A DNA stretch of 13,757 bases from CAZAQB01 sp964487155 (lineage in GTDB: Bacteria; Pseudomonadota; Gammaproteobacteria; Nitrococcales; Nitrococcaceae): positions 1-13,757 of the forward strand of contig CAZAQB010000092.1 in assembly GCA_964487155.1 (NCBI GenBank). The letters run 5' to 3'. The notes under the pieces were generated by a model that was not told the origin of the DNA, did no database searches, and saw only the letters and a list, made by a program, of their open reading frames with translations. Below are positions 1 to 6,763 of this stretch, one piece after another. Each line of letters opens with the position of its first letter. Position 1 is the first letter of the stretch. A program made the position numbers and the translations under genes.

Positions 1-47
1 TCAGCGCCTCCTTAAATTGGTAAACAGCCTCGAAATCGGGAGAGAGC

Positions 48-332
48 ATGCGTTTTGAAAACCAGACCTTCAGCGACCAGGAGGTGCTGCTCGACGGCAA
101 CCAGTTCGTCGGCGTCACCTTCGAGGACTGCCGGCTCGTGTTCGCCGGCATCATGCCCATCACCCTGGACAGCTGCAGCTTCCGGCGCTGCTCCTGGGGG
201 TTCGCGGGGCCGGCCCAGAACGCCGTGCAGTTCATGACCTCCATGTACGCGCTGGGCGGGGAAGGGGAACGGCTGGTGGAAGGCACCTTCCGCAGCATCC
301 GCGAGGGGGCGGAGGGCTTCCGCGGAGATTGA
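48..332 (+). CDS. Small hypothetical protein with beta-helix-like repeats (94 aa)
   Basis: I do not recognise a named family. The 94-aa protein has no signal peptide or membrane segment. Residues about 8-50 alternate short hydrophobic and polar stretches in a loose pentapeptide/beta-helix rhythm (FVGVTFEDCRLVFAG, then LDSCSFRRCSWGF), with Cys after Asp/Ser/Arg at turn-like positions. The rest (about 55-90) looks alpha-helical. The ATG follows a purine-rich GGGAGAG a few bases upstream, and codon use is GC-rich like the rest of the window. A GC-rich hairpin lies downstream and the next gene is a small membrane protein on the same strand, so co-transcription is possible but not shown. It is likely a real gene because of its start signal and protein-like composition; the function is unknown. 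Confidence 0.6.
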   Translation: MRFENQTFSDQEVLLDGNQFVGVTFEDCRLVFAGIMPITLDSCSFRRCSWGFAGPAQNAVQFMTSMYALGGEGERLVEGTFRSIREGAEGFRGD

Positions 333-369
333 ACCCGGCGGGAGCCGGCTCCGCGGTAGCTTACGCAAC

Positions 370-398
370 GAGGCCGGTGACGGCGGCCCGCCGGCCTC
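370..398. repeat. GC-rich inverted repeat downstream of the 94-aa gene
   Basis: GAGGCCGG (370-377) is perfectly complementary to CCGGCCTC (391-398) with a 13-base spacer. It could form a stable hairpin in the 137-base gap before the next gene. No T-run follows, so an intrinsic terminator is not supported. It may only slow or partly end transcription. Confidence 0.4.
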
Positions 399-469
399 TG
401 GAAGTGTCCGCCGGCGGGCGGTATGGTCAGGGCGTCTGCAACGGAAAACCACTCGGAAAGGGAACCTCC

Positions 470-877
470 TTGGCTCGATCGTTCCAGCGCATGGTCTACC
501 TGCTCGTGGCTGTTGGCCTGCTCGCCAATGCCTACCTCATGGTGTATCGAGGGAACCCGGACACACTGGGCTGGTACCCGATGGCCCTGGCCTTCCTGGC
601 CTGGTCAGCCATTCCGTTCATCACCCTGGCGGGCGCTGCCTGGCTATCCAGCTGGGAGCTGCCCGGCGCCGTGACCCTGTTCATCACCACCGCGGTCATC
701 ACTTTCGGCGGCATTCAGATCCTGGTGGATGCCCTGCTGGTCAACGTCAATCCGCAGAGCGGCATCGTGTTTGTGGTGTTGCCGGTCTATCAGAGCGTGG
801 TGGCGGTGCTCGGCATCGGCCTGGCGCTGGGTTCCGAGCGCCTGGGCCAGCGCCTGTTCTCGACGGCCAGGCGTTGA
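470..877 (+). CDS. Small four-helix inner-membrane protein, unknown function (135 aa)
   Basis: This is a predicted polytopic membrane protein with four hydrophobic segments at about residues 8-26, 34-54, 66-90 and 98-121, counted from a TTG start at 470. The tail is short and basic (GSERLGQRLFSTARR). The TTG was chosen because AAAGGGAA (457-464) lies at good Shine-Dalgarno distance and the first helix begins soon after it. The reading frame stays open further upstream to 329, but that part is Arg/Gly/Ala-rich, unlike a real N terminus, and overlaps a GC-rich hairpin. An ATG at 491 is an alternative that would cut into the first helix. No family motif is recognised. It lies upstream of the nif genes, which have their own promoter, so it need not be functionally linked to them. 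Confidence 0.65.
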   Translation: MARSFQRMVYLLVAVGLLANAYLMVYRGNPDTLGWYPMALAFLAWSAIPFITLAGAAWLSSWELPGAVTLFITTAVITFGGIQILVDALLVNVNPQSGIVFVVLPVYQSVVAVLGIGLALGSERLGQRLFSTARR

Positions 878-922
878 GCCGGCCCCGCCGGCGTCGCTTC
901 GCTCACACGGGCGCCGGGCCAA

Positions 923-938
923 TGTCGTGAAACCGACA
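923..938 (+). promoter_or_regulatory. NifA upstream activator sequence for nifE
   Basis: TGTCGTGAAACCGACA matches the NifA-binding consensus TGT-N10-ACA exactly, and its arms extend to a 5-bp inverted repeat, TGTCG-N6-CGACA. Its centre lies about 53 bases upstream of the -24 element at 983, close to -78 from the expected start of transcription. That is near the promoter-proximal end of the usual range. The NifA site upstream of nifU has the same extended arms. Confidence 0.8.
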
Positions 939-981
939 GTGAAACCTGCTTCAATGCCCTGAATTTCCAATCCGAACCGGA

Positions 982-997
982 TGGCACGCCCCCTGCA
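982..997 (+). promoter_or_regulatory. Sigma54 (-24/-12) promoter of nifENX
   Basis: TGGCACGCCCCCTGCA fits the sigma54 consensus TGGCACG-N4-TTGCA with one mismatch (CTGC for TTGC). The invariant GG (983-984) and GC (995-996) are separated by exactly 10 bases. Transcription should start near 1008, giving a leader of about 32 bases to the ATG at 1040. The in-frame GTG at 998 sits upstream of that start point, so it cannot be the nifE start on this transcript. Confidence 0.85.
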
Positions 998-1039
998 GTG
1001 ACTCCTGGGTCCAATGGGCCACGGGGCAGGGAACGGTAC

Positions 1040-2437
1040 ATGAAACCGCGCGATCTCGCCGAGCTGCAGAACGAGCCGGCCTGCGAACACAACCACACCA
1101 AGCCCAAGGGCGGCTGTCCGCGGCCCACGCCAGGGGCGGCCGCCGGAGGCTGCACCTTCGACGGCGCCCAGATCGCGCTGCTGCCCATCGCCGATGTGGC
1201 CCATGTGGTCCACGGCCCGGCGGCCTGTGCCGGCAACTCCTGGGAAAGCCGCGGCTCCCGCTCCAGCGGCCCGTCCCTGTACCGCATCGGCATGACCACC
1301 GATCTCACCGAGCAGGACGTCATCATGGGCCGCGGCGAGGAGCGGCTGTTCCACGGCATCCGCCAGGCAGTGGAGCGTTACCGGCCGGCCGCCGTGTTCG
1401 TCTATGCCACCTGCGTCACCGCGCTGATCGGCGATGACATGGAGGCCGCCTGCCGGGCCGCCGCGGAGAGCCTGGGCCTGCCGGTGGTGCCGGTGGACGG
1501 CGCCGGCTTCTACGGCAGCAAGAACCTGGGCAACCGCATCGCAGGGGAGGCCATGGTGCGCCACGTGGTGGGTGGCCGGGATCCGGAGCCGGTACCGGCC
1601 GCCGCCCGGCGGCGCGGTGTGCGCGTCCACGACGTCTGCCTGGTGGGGGAGTACAACATCGCCGGCGAGCTCTGGCAGGTGCTGCCGCTGCTGGACGAAC
1701 TGGGCCTGCGGCTGCTGTGCAGTCTCTCCGGTGATGCCCGCTTCAGACAGGTGCAGACCATGCACCGCTCCAGGGCCAACATGCTGGTCTGCTCCCAGGC
1801 CATGCTGAACGTGGTCCGGGGCCTGGAGGAGCGCTACGGCACGCCCTGGTTCGAGGGCAGCTTCTATGGCATCCGGGACACCTCCGAGGCGCTGCGCAGC
1901 TTCGCCCGGCTGCTGGGGGACGACGACCTGTCCCGGCGCACCGAGGCGCTCATCGCCCGCGAGGAAGCCGCCATCCGGGAGACCCTGCGCCCCTGGCGCG
2001 AACGGCTGCAGGGCCGCCGGGCGGTGCTCTACACCGGCGGCGTGAAGTCCTGGTCGGTGGTCTCGGCACTGCAGGATCTGGGCGTGGAAGTGTTGGCCAC
2101 CGGCACCCGCAAGTCCACCGAGTCGGACAAGGATCGGGTGCGCGAACTGATGGGGGAGGATGCCGACATGCTCGACGCCGGCGGGCCCCGTCAGCTGCTG
2201 GACACCGTTGCCGCCCACCGCGCCGATCTGCTGATCGCCGGTGGCCGCAACATGTACACCGCGCTCAAGGCGCGCATTCCGTTCCTGGACATCAACCAGG
2301 AGCGGGAATACGGCTATGCCGGCTACGCCGGCATGGTGAACCTCGCAAGGGAGCTGGTGCGCACCCTGGACTGCCCGGTCTGGGCGCAGGTGCGCCAGCC
2401 GGCGCCGTGGCGGCGCAAGGAGGCGGTTCATGGCTGA
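1040..2437 (+). CDS. nifE: Nitrogenase FeMo-cofactor scaffold protein NifE
   Basis: NifE is the alpha-like subunit of the NifEN scaffold, the cytoplasmic complex on which the NifB-derived iron-sulfur core is matured with Mo and homocitrate before transfer to NifDK. The 465-aa protein follows Azotobacter NifE along its whole length (EPACEHN, GGCTFDGAQIALLPIADVAH, RSSGPSLYRIGMTTDLTE, PFLDINQEREYGYAGY). Cys38, Cys63 and Cys125 match the three NifE ligands of the permanent [4Fe-4S] cluster, and Cys251 (NMLVCSQAM) matches the precursor-cluster cysteine region. The ATG at 1040 was preferred because AGGGAA lies 7-8 bases upstream, it aligns with known NifE N termini, and the longer GTG start overlaps the sigma54 promoter. 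It overlaps nifN by 8 bases, implying translational coupling. Confidence 0.97.
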   Translation: MKPRDLAELQNEPACEHNHTKPKGGCPRPTPGAAAGGCTFDGAQIALLPIADVAHVVHGPAACAGNSWESRGSRSSGPSLYRIGMTTDLTEQDVIMGRGEERLFHGIRQAVERYRPAAVFVYATCVTALIGDDMEAACRAAAESLGLPVVPVDGAGFYGSKNLGNRIAGEAMVRHVVGGRDPEPVPAAARRRGVRVHDVCLVGEYNIAGELWQVLPLLDELGLRLLCSLSGDARFRQVQTMHRSRANMLVCSQAMLNVVRGLEERYGTPWFEGSFYGIRDTSEALRSFARLLGDDDLSRRTEALIAREEAAIRETLRPWRERLQGRRAVLYTGGVKSWSVVSALQDLGVEVLATGTRKSTESDKDRVRELMGEDADMLDAGGPRQLLDTVAAHRADLLIAGGRNMYTALKARIPFLDINQEREYGYAGYAGMVNLARELVRTLDCPVWAQVRQPAPWRRKEAVHG

Positions 2438-3836
2438 GCTGCTGCCCCGGGGCAAGGCCCTGGCGGTAAACCCCCTCAAGGCCAGCCAGACCCTCGGTGC
2501 CGCGCTGGCCTTCCTGGGCATGCGGGACTGCATGCCGCTGCTGCATGGCGCCCAGGGCTGCACTGCCTTCGCCAAGGTATTCCTGGTGCGCCACTTCCGC
2601 GAGCCCATCCCCCTGCAGACCTCCGCCATGGATCAGGTGGCGGCGGTCATGGGCGCCGACGGCAATCTCCGTGAGGCCCTGGACACCATCTGCTCCAGGT
2701 TGAAGCCCGCGGTGGTGGGGGTGCTGACCACTTCGCTGGCGGAGACCGAAGGCGCGGACGTGAAGCGGGTGGTGCGCGAGTTCCGCGCCGAATTCCCGCA
2801 GCACTCGGCTACCGCGGTGGTGCCGGTATCGGCGCCGGACTACTCCGGTTCCCTGGAGACGGGCTTCGCCATCGCCCTGGAGTCGATCATCGAGGCCCTG
2901 GTGCCCTGGGCCTCCGAGGCGGGCAGCTGTCCGGGGCGCGAGCCGCTGCGGGTGAACGTGCTGGCCGGCGCCGACCTGACACCAGGGGATCTGGAGCACC
3001 TGCGGGAGATGGTGGAGGCCTTCGGGCTGGAGCCGGTGCTGGTGCCGGATCTGTCCGCGTCCCTGGACGGCGCCCTTACCGACCGGGATTTCACGCCCCT
3101 GACCGTCGATGGCACGCCCGTGGCGGAGCTGGCCCGCCTGGGGGACTCGGCAGCCACCCTGGTGGTGGGCGACTCCCTGCACCCGGTGGCCGACTGCCTG
3201 CATGCCCGCACCGGGGTGCCGGACTATCGCCTCCCTGGGCTCATGGGCCTCGGGCCCGTCGATGCCCTGATGATGGCCCTCACCGAGATCAGCGGCTGCC
3301 CGGTACCGGGCCGGCTGGAACGCCAGCGCGCCCAGCTCGAGGACGCCATGGTGGACACCCATTTCATGCTGTCCGGCGCGCCGGTGGCGATGGCCGGGGA
3401 GCCGGATATGCTCACCGCCTGGAGTGCCCTGCTGGGCAGTCTGGGGGCGGACCTGTGCGGCACTGTGAGCACGGTACGCAGCCCGGCTCTTCAGGATCTC
3501 CCTGGCACTGACATCAAGGTCGGCGATCTGGAAGACCTGGAGGACCGGGCGCGCCAGGCCGGGGCCCGGCTGCTGGTGGGGAACTCCCACCTGGCCGGGG
3601 CTGCCCGGCGCCTGGATCTGCCAGTGTTGCGGGCAGGCTTCCCGGTGCACGATCAGCTGGGCGCGCACCTGCGCTGCCGCATCGGCTATCGCGGCAGCCG
3701 GGAGACGCTGTTCGAGCTGGCCAATCTCCTGGGCGCGGATCCGGCGGGGGAAACCCCGCCCTACCGCTCCATCTTTGAAACCGCCGACCGGGAGGATCGC
3801 CGCCATGGCCAAGATCCGCAGCATGCACGCGGTTGA
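2430..3836 (+). CDS. nifN: Nitrogenase FeMo-cofactor scaffold protein NifN
   Basis: NifN is the beta-like partner of NifE in the alpha2beta2 scaffold for FeMo-cofactor maturation. It belongs to the nitrogenase component 1 superfamily. The 468-aa protein opens with the typical KALAVNPLKASQTLGAALAFLG and LLHGAQGCTAFAKVF; Cys44 in the latter matches the NifN ligand of the shared [4Fe-4S] cluster. Other conserved stretches are HFREPIPLQTSAMDQ and GVLTTSLAETEGADV. The start overlaps the end of nifE (ATGGCTGA), so the pair is probably made in equal amounts. The C-terminal end (about residues 455-468) is Arg/His-rich and covers the nifX ribosome-binding site and start, so its sequence is partly dictated by nifX. 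Confidence 0.96.
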   Translation: MAELLPRGKALAVNPLKASQTLGAALAFLGMRDCMPLLHGAQGCTAFAKVFLVRHFREPIPLQTSAMDQVAAVMGADGNLREALDTICSRLKPAVVGVLTTSLAETEGADVKRVVREFRAEFPQHSATAVVPVSAPDYSGSLETGFAIALESIIEALVPWASEAGSCPGREPLRVNVLAGADLTPGDLEHLREMVEAFGLEPVLVPDLSASLDGALTDRDFTPLTVDGTPVAELARLGDSAATLVVGDSLHPVADCLHARTGVPDYRLPGLMGLGPVDALMMALTEISGCPVPGRLERQRAQLEDAMVDTHFMLSGAPVAMAGEPDMLTAWSALLGSLGADLCGTVSTVRSPALQDLPGTDIKVGDLEDLEDRARQAGARLLVGNSHLAGAARRLDLPVLRAGFPVHDQLGAHLRCRIGYRGSRETLFELANLLGADPAGETPPYRSIFETADREDRRHGQDPQHARG

Positions 3837-4287
3837 GAGCCCTGCGGATACTCAGCCGGGGGCGATCCGGCTGGCCTTCGCCAGTGGGGACCGGCGCACC
3901 GTGGACCAGCATTTCGGTTCCGCCACCCAGCTGGTGATCTACCGGATCGATGCCGCGGGCAGCCGGCTGGTGGGGGTGGCCCAGTTCGGCTCGCCGGCCC
4001 AGGACGGCAACGAGGACAAACTCCAGGCCAAGCTCGGCGAGCTCGCCGGTTGTGCCGGGGTCTACTGCCAGGCCGTGGGTCCCAGCGCTGTGCGCCAGCT
4101 GCTGGCCGACGGAATCCAGCCCCTGCGGGTCGATCCCGGCAGCAGCATCTGCGGGCTGCTGGCGGAGACCCGGGCACTGCTGTGCGGTCCACGGCCGCCG
4201 CGCTGGATCGCCCGCCACCTGGATCCCGAGAGCGCGCGCCTGGAGCGGTTTCGGGCCATGGTCGGCCGGGGCTGGGAGGAGGGCTGA
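3805..4287 (+). CDS. nifX: FeMo-cofactor precursor carrier NifX
   Basis: NifX is a small cytoplasmic protein of the dinitrogenase iron-molybdenum cofactor-binding (NifX/NafY) family. It binds NifB-cofactor and the VK-cluster and passes them to or from NifEN. The 160-aa protein has the family core at about residues 20-130: IRLAFASGDRRTVDQHFGSA (HFG at 36-38), QDGNEDKLQAKL and VYCQAVGPSAVRQLL, all close to Azotobacter NifX. The ATG at 3805 was chosen because GGGAGG (3790-3795) lies 9 bases upstream; it overlaps nifN by 32 bases. An ATG at 3823 and a TTG at 3775 are alternatives. It is the last gene of the first nif operon, and a REP-like palindrome follows. Confidence 0.93.
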   Translation: MAKIRSMHAVESPADTQPGAIRLAFASGDRRTVDQHFGSATQLVIYRIDAAGSRLVGVAQFGSPAQDGNEDKLQAKLGELAGCAGVYCQAVGPSAVRQLLADGIQPLRVDPGSSICGLLAETRALLCGPRPPRWIARHLDPESARLERFRAMVGRGWEEG

Positions 4288-4345
4288 GCGTCAGTCGCCC
4301 AGCCGAAGATTCCGGATGCGGCGCGGGCGCGCCAGGACACCACGG

Positions 4346-4383
4346 GCCCGTAGGCTGGATAAGCGCAGCGCATCCGCCACGGC
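4346..4383. repeat. REP-like imperfect palindrome between nifX and nifU
   Basis: The segment around CCCGTAGGCTGGAT and GCGCAGCGCATCCGCC forms an imperfect palindrome: GGC(T)GGAT on the left pairs with ATCCGCC on the right around AAGCGCAGCGC. From memory, near-identical strings (GTAGG-GGATAAGCGCAGCGCATCC) are dispersed intergenic repeats in many gammaproteobacteria, resembling E. coli REP units; I could not verify this here. It lies in the 369-base gap after nifX, upstream of the nifU control region, where it could mark the 3' end of the nifENX transcript. Confidence 0.6.
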
Positions 4384-4461
4384 GGCGCCGCTCTTTGCGC
4401 GGGTTCCATATCCACCGCCGACCGGCACGAGCAGCAGCCCCTCGGCCCGACATCGACCCCC

Positions 4462-4477
4462 TGTCGCAACCCCGACA
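4462..4477 (+). promoter_or_regulatory. NifA upstream activator sequence for nifU
   Basis: TGTCGCAACCCCGACA is an exact TGT-N10-ACA NifA site with the same extended arms (TGTCG-N6-CGACA) as the nifE site. Its centre is about 128 bases upstream of the expected transcription start, within the usual range for a looping enhancer. The AT-richer stretch 4530-4560 lies between site and promoter, where IHF usually bends the DNA, but no good IHF match was seen. Confidence 0.8.
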
Positions 4478-4571
4478 AGCAGCGCACCTCTGCACGACAA
4501 GCGACTCCGCGGTACCTTCCGGAGCGCAAGAAACAGTTATCAGCACAACAGCTTACCGGATTCCCTTGGCG

Positions 4572-4587
4572 TGGCACGGAGTTTGCT
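4572..4587 (+). promoter_or_regulatory. Sigma54 (-24/-12) promoter of nifUSVWZ
   Basis: TGGCACGGAGTTTGCT matches the sigma54 consensus TGGCACG-N4-TTGC[A/T] completely. GG (4573-4574) and GC (4585-4586) are 10 bases apart. Transcription should start near 4598, leaving a leader of about 58 bases before nifU. With the upstream NifA site it makes nifUSVWZ a second NifA/RpoN-controlled operon, independent of nifENX. Confidence 0.93.
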
Positions 4588-4656
4588 GAGCTGATTCCAG
4601 GAAACCGGAACCCCCCGGGAACCGACACCGAACAGCCAGGCCGGAGGATCACCGTC

Positions 4657-5547
4657 ATGTGGGATTACACCGAGAAGGTCAAGGAGCACTTCTTCAACCC
4701 TCGCAACGCCGGAGAACTCTCCGACGCGAACGCCGTGGGCGACGTCGGGTCGATCTCCTGCGGCGACGCCCTGCGGCTGATGCTGAAAGTGGATGCCGAC
4801 AGCGACACCATCCTGGACGCCGGCTTCCAGACCTTCGGCTGCGGCTCGGCCATCGCCTCGTCCTCGGCGCTCACCGAGATCGTCAAGGGCATGACCCTGG
4901 AACAGGCCCGGGCGGTCACCAACCAGGACATCGCCGACTACCTGGACGGCCTGCCACCGGAAAAAATGCACTGCTCGGTGATGGGCCGGGAGGCGCTGCA
5001 CGCCGCCATCGCCAACTTTCGTGGCGAGGCTGCCGACAGCCACGACGAGGACGAGGGGGCCCTGGTGTGCAAGTGCTTCGGCATCCACGCCGGCCTGGTG
5101 GAGGAGGTGGTGCGCGATCACGGGCTGCGTACTCTTCAGGACGTCACCAACTACACCAAGGCCGGCGGCAGCTGCGGCTGCTGCCACGAGGCCATCGAGG
5201 ATCTGCTTCTGAGCCTGAACGCTGCTGCCCCCGAGGCACCGCAACCGGTCCCGGTGCAGACTGCCGCCAGCGCGGCGCCGGCCATGAGCCAGCTGCAGCG
5301 GGTGCGGGCCATCGAGACGGTGATTGCCGAGATGCGCCCAATGGTGCAACGCGACGGCGGTGACCTGGAGCTGGTGGACGTGGACGACGCAACCGTGTTC
5401 GTGCGCCTGCTGGGGGCCTGCACCGGCTGCCACCTGGCAAGCAGCACCCTGAGCGCCCTGCAGCAGCGGCTCATGGAACGCCTGGGCGGTTTCGTGCGGC
5501 TGCGCACCGTGGAGGCCGCTCCCCTGGCCGCCGGCATGGAGGGCTGA
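4657..5547 (+). CDS. nifU: Nitrogenase Fe-S cluster scaffold NifU
   Basis: NifU is the scaffold on which NifS-derived sulfur and iron are assembled into [2Fe-2S] and [4Fe-4S] clusters for nitrogenase maturation. The 296-aa protein has the full three-part architecture. The N-terminal IscU-like domain (about 1-125) has Cys35, Cys62, Cys106 and the labile-cluster residue Asp37. The central BFD-type [2Fe-2S] domain (about 135-190) has Cys138, Cys140, Cys173 and Cys176. After a Pro/Ala linker, the C-terminal Nfu domain (about 212-286) carries CTGC (Cys255, Cys258). An extra cysteine, Cys175, makes the central motif SCGCC. The ATG follows GGAGG at 4642-4646. It is the first gene of the operon, 3 bases before nifS. 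Confidence 0.97.
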   Translation: MWDYTEKVKEHFFNPRNAGELSDANAVGDVGSISCGDALRLMLKVDADSDTILDAGFQTFGCGSAIASSSALTEIVKGMTLEQARAVTNQDIADYLDGLPPEKMHCSVMGREALHAAIANFRGEAADSHDEDEGALVCKCFGIHAGLVEEVVRDHGLRTLQDVTNYTKAGGSCGCCHEAIEDLLLSLNAAAPEAPQPVPVQTAASAAPAMSQLQRVRAIETVIAEMRPMVQRDGGDLELVDVDDATVFVRLLGACTGCHLASSTLSALQQRLMERLGGFVRLRTVEAAPLAAGMEG

Positions 5548-5550
5548 CCC

Positions 5551-6759
5551 GTGGAGCCGGTCTATCTGGACAACAACGCCACCACCCGCTGCGATCCCCG
5601 GGTCGTCGAGTCCATGCTGCCGTACTTCACCGAGCAGTTCGGCAACCCGTCCTCCATGCACGCCTTCGGCCAGGGTGTGGCCGGCGCCATCGCCCAGGCG
5701 CGGGAGCAGCTCCAGGCGCTGCTGGGGGCGTCCCACGCCAGCGAGATCGTGTTCACCTCCGGCGGCACCGAGGCCGACTCCACGGCGCTGCTCTCGGCGG
5801 TGCGTGCCTTCCCAGAGCGCCGCGAGATCATCACCACCGCCGTGGAGCACCCGGCCGTGCTCAGTGTCTGCGAGGCTCTTGAGAAAGACGGCTACACGAT
5901 CCACCGAATGGGAGTGGACGGACGCGGACGCCTCGATCTGGACCAGTACCGGGCCCTGCTCTCCGAGCGGGTGGCGGTGGTTAGCGTCATGTGGGCCAAC
6001 AATGAGACCGGGACACTGTTTCCAGTGCTGGAAATGGCAGAGATGGCCCGCGCGACCGGCGTGCTGTTCCACACCGACGCCGTCCAGGCGGTGGGCAAGA
6101 TCCCCATCAACCTGGCCGACAGCAGCATCGACATGTTGTCCCTGTCCGGCCACAAGCTGCACGGCCCCAAGGGCACGGGCGCCCTCTACCTGCGCCGGGG
6201 CGGACGGTTCCGGGCGCTGTTGCGGGGCGGCCACCAGGAGCGGGGCCGGCGCGCCGGCACCGAGAACACCCCTGGCATCGTCGGGCTGGGTACGGCGGCT
6301 GGCCTGGCCAAGGAGCACATGGCGGCGGACAGCCGGGCCATGGCGCTGCTGCGCGACCGCCTGGAGCAGGGCCTGCTGGCGGCGGTGGACCACTGCTTCG
6401 TCACCGGCGACCCGGACAACCGCCTGCCCAACACCTGCAACATCGCCTTTGAGTACATCGAAGGCGAGGCCATCCTGCTGCTGCTGAACAGGGAAGGCAT
6501 CGCCGCCTCCAGCGGCTCGGCCTGCACCTCCGGCTCCCTGGAGCCATCGCACGTGATGCGCGCCATGGACATCCCGTACACCGCCGCCCACGGCAGCGTG
6601 CGCTTCTCGTTGTCCCGCCACAGCCGTCAGGATGAAGTGGATCACGTGGTGGCGACCCTGCCGGCCATCGTGGAACGGCTGCGGGCGCTCTCGCCCTACT
6701 GGGGTGCGGACGGCCCGGTGGCGGACCCGGCGGCGGCCTTCGCGCCGGCCTTCGGGTGA
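5551..6759 (+). CDS. nifS: Cysteine desulfurase NifS
   Basis: NifS is a PLP-dependent desulfurase that converts L-cysteine to alanine and hands persulfide sulfur to NifU. The 402-aa protein begins MEPVYLDNNATT, typical of the family. Lys202 in SLSGHKLHGPKGTG is the PLP Schiff-base lysine and Cys325 in SSGSACTSGSLEPSHVM is the persulfide cysteine, at the same positions as in Azotobacter NifS. His100 (TAVEHPAV), Asp176 (HTDAVQ) and the RAGTENTPG loop are also present. The start is GTG, supported by GGAGGG about 7 bases upstream within the end of nifU; no better ATG exists before the conserved N terminus. It is 4 bases from nifV, and production is presumably coupled to NifU. Confidence 0.97.
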   Translation: MEPVYLDNNATTRCDPRVVESMLPYFTEQFGNPSSMHAFGQGVAGAIAQAREQLQALLGASHASEIVFTSGGTEADSTALLSAVRAFPERREIITTAVEHPAVLSVCEALEKDGYTIHRMGVDGRGRLDLDQYRALLSERVAVVSVMWANNETGTLFPVLEMAEMARATGVLFHTDAVQAVGKIPINLADSSIDMLSLSGHKLHGPKGTGALYLRRGGRFRALLRGGHQERGRRAGTENTPGIVGLGTAAGLAKEHMAADSRAMALLRDRLEQGLLAAVDHCFVTGDPDNRLPNTCNIAFEYIEGEAILLLLNREGIAASSGSACTSGSLEPSHVMRAMDIPYTAAHGSVRFSLSRHSRQDEVDHVVATLPAIVERLRALSPYWGADGPVADPAAAFAPAFG

Positions 6760-6763
6760 CGCC

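Noticed and set aside
888..917. CCGGCG/CGCCGG hairpin as terminator after the 135-aa membrane gene
   Set aside because: Only 6 bp of stem with an 18-base loop and no T-run.
998..1039. Longer nifE reading frame starting with GTG at 998
   Set aside because: The GTG lies immediately after the -12 element and upstream of the expected transcription start; the extension is not found in NifE proteins and ATG 1040 has a good ribosome-binding site.
644..2629. Very long minus-strand open frame opposite nifE
   Set aside because: His/Gln/Gly/Ala-rich translation typical of the antisense of GC-rich coding DNA; nifE on the other strand explains the region. The same applies to the long minus-strand frames opposite nifN, nifU, nifS and nifV.
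4474..4502. GACAAGC direct repeat (4474-4480 and 4496-4502) as a second NifA half-site
   Set aside because: The second copy has ACA but no TGT 13 bases upstream, so it is at best a half-site.
4538..4555. Possible IHF site in the nifU control region
   Set aside because: TATCAG fits half of the consensus, but TTA follows at the wrong spacing.
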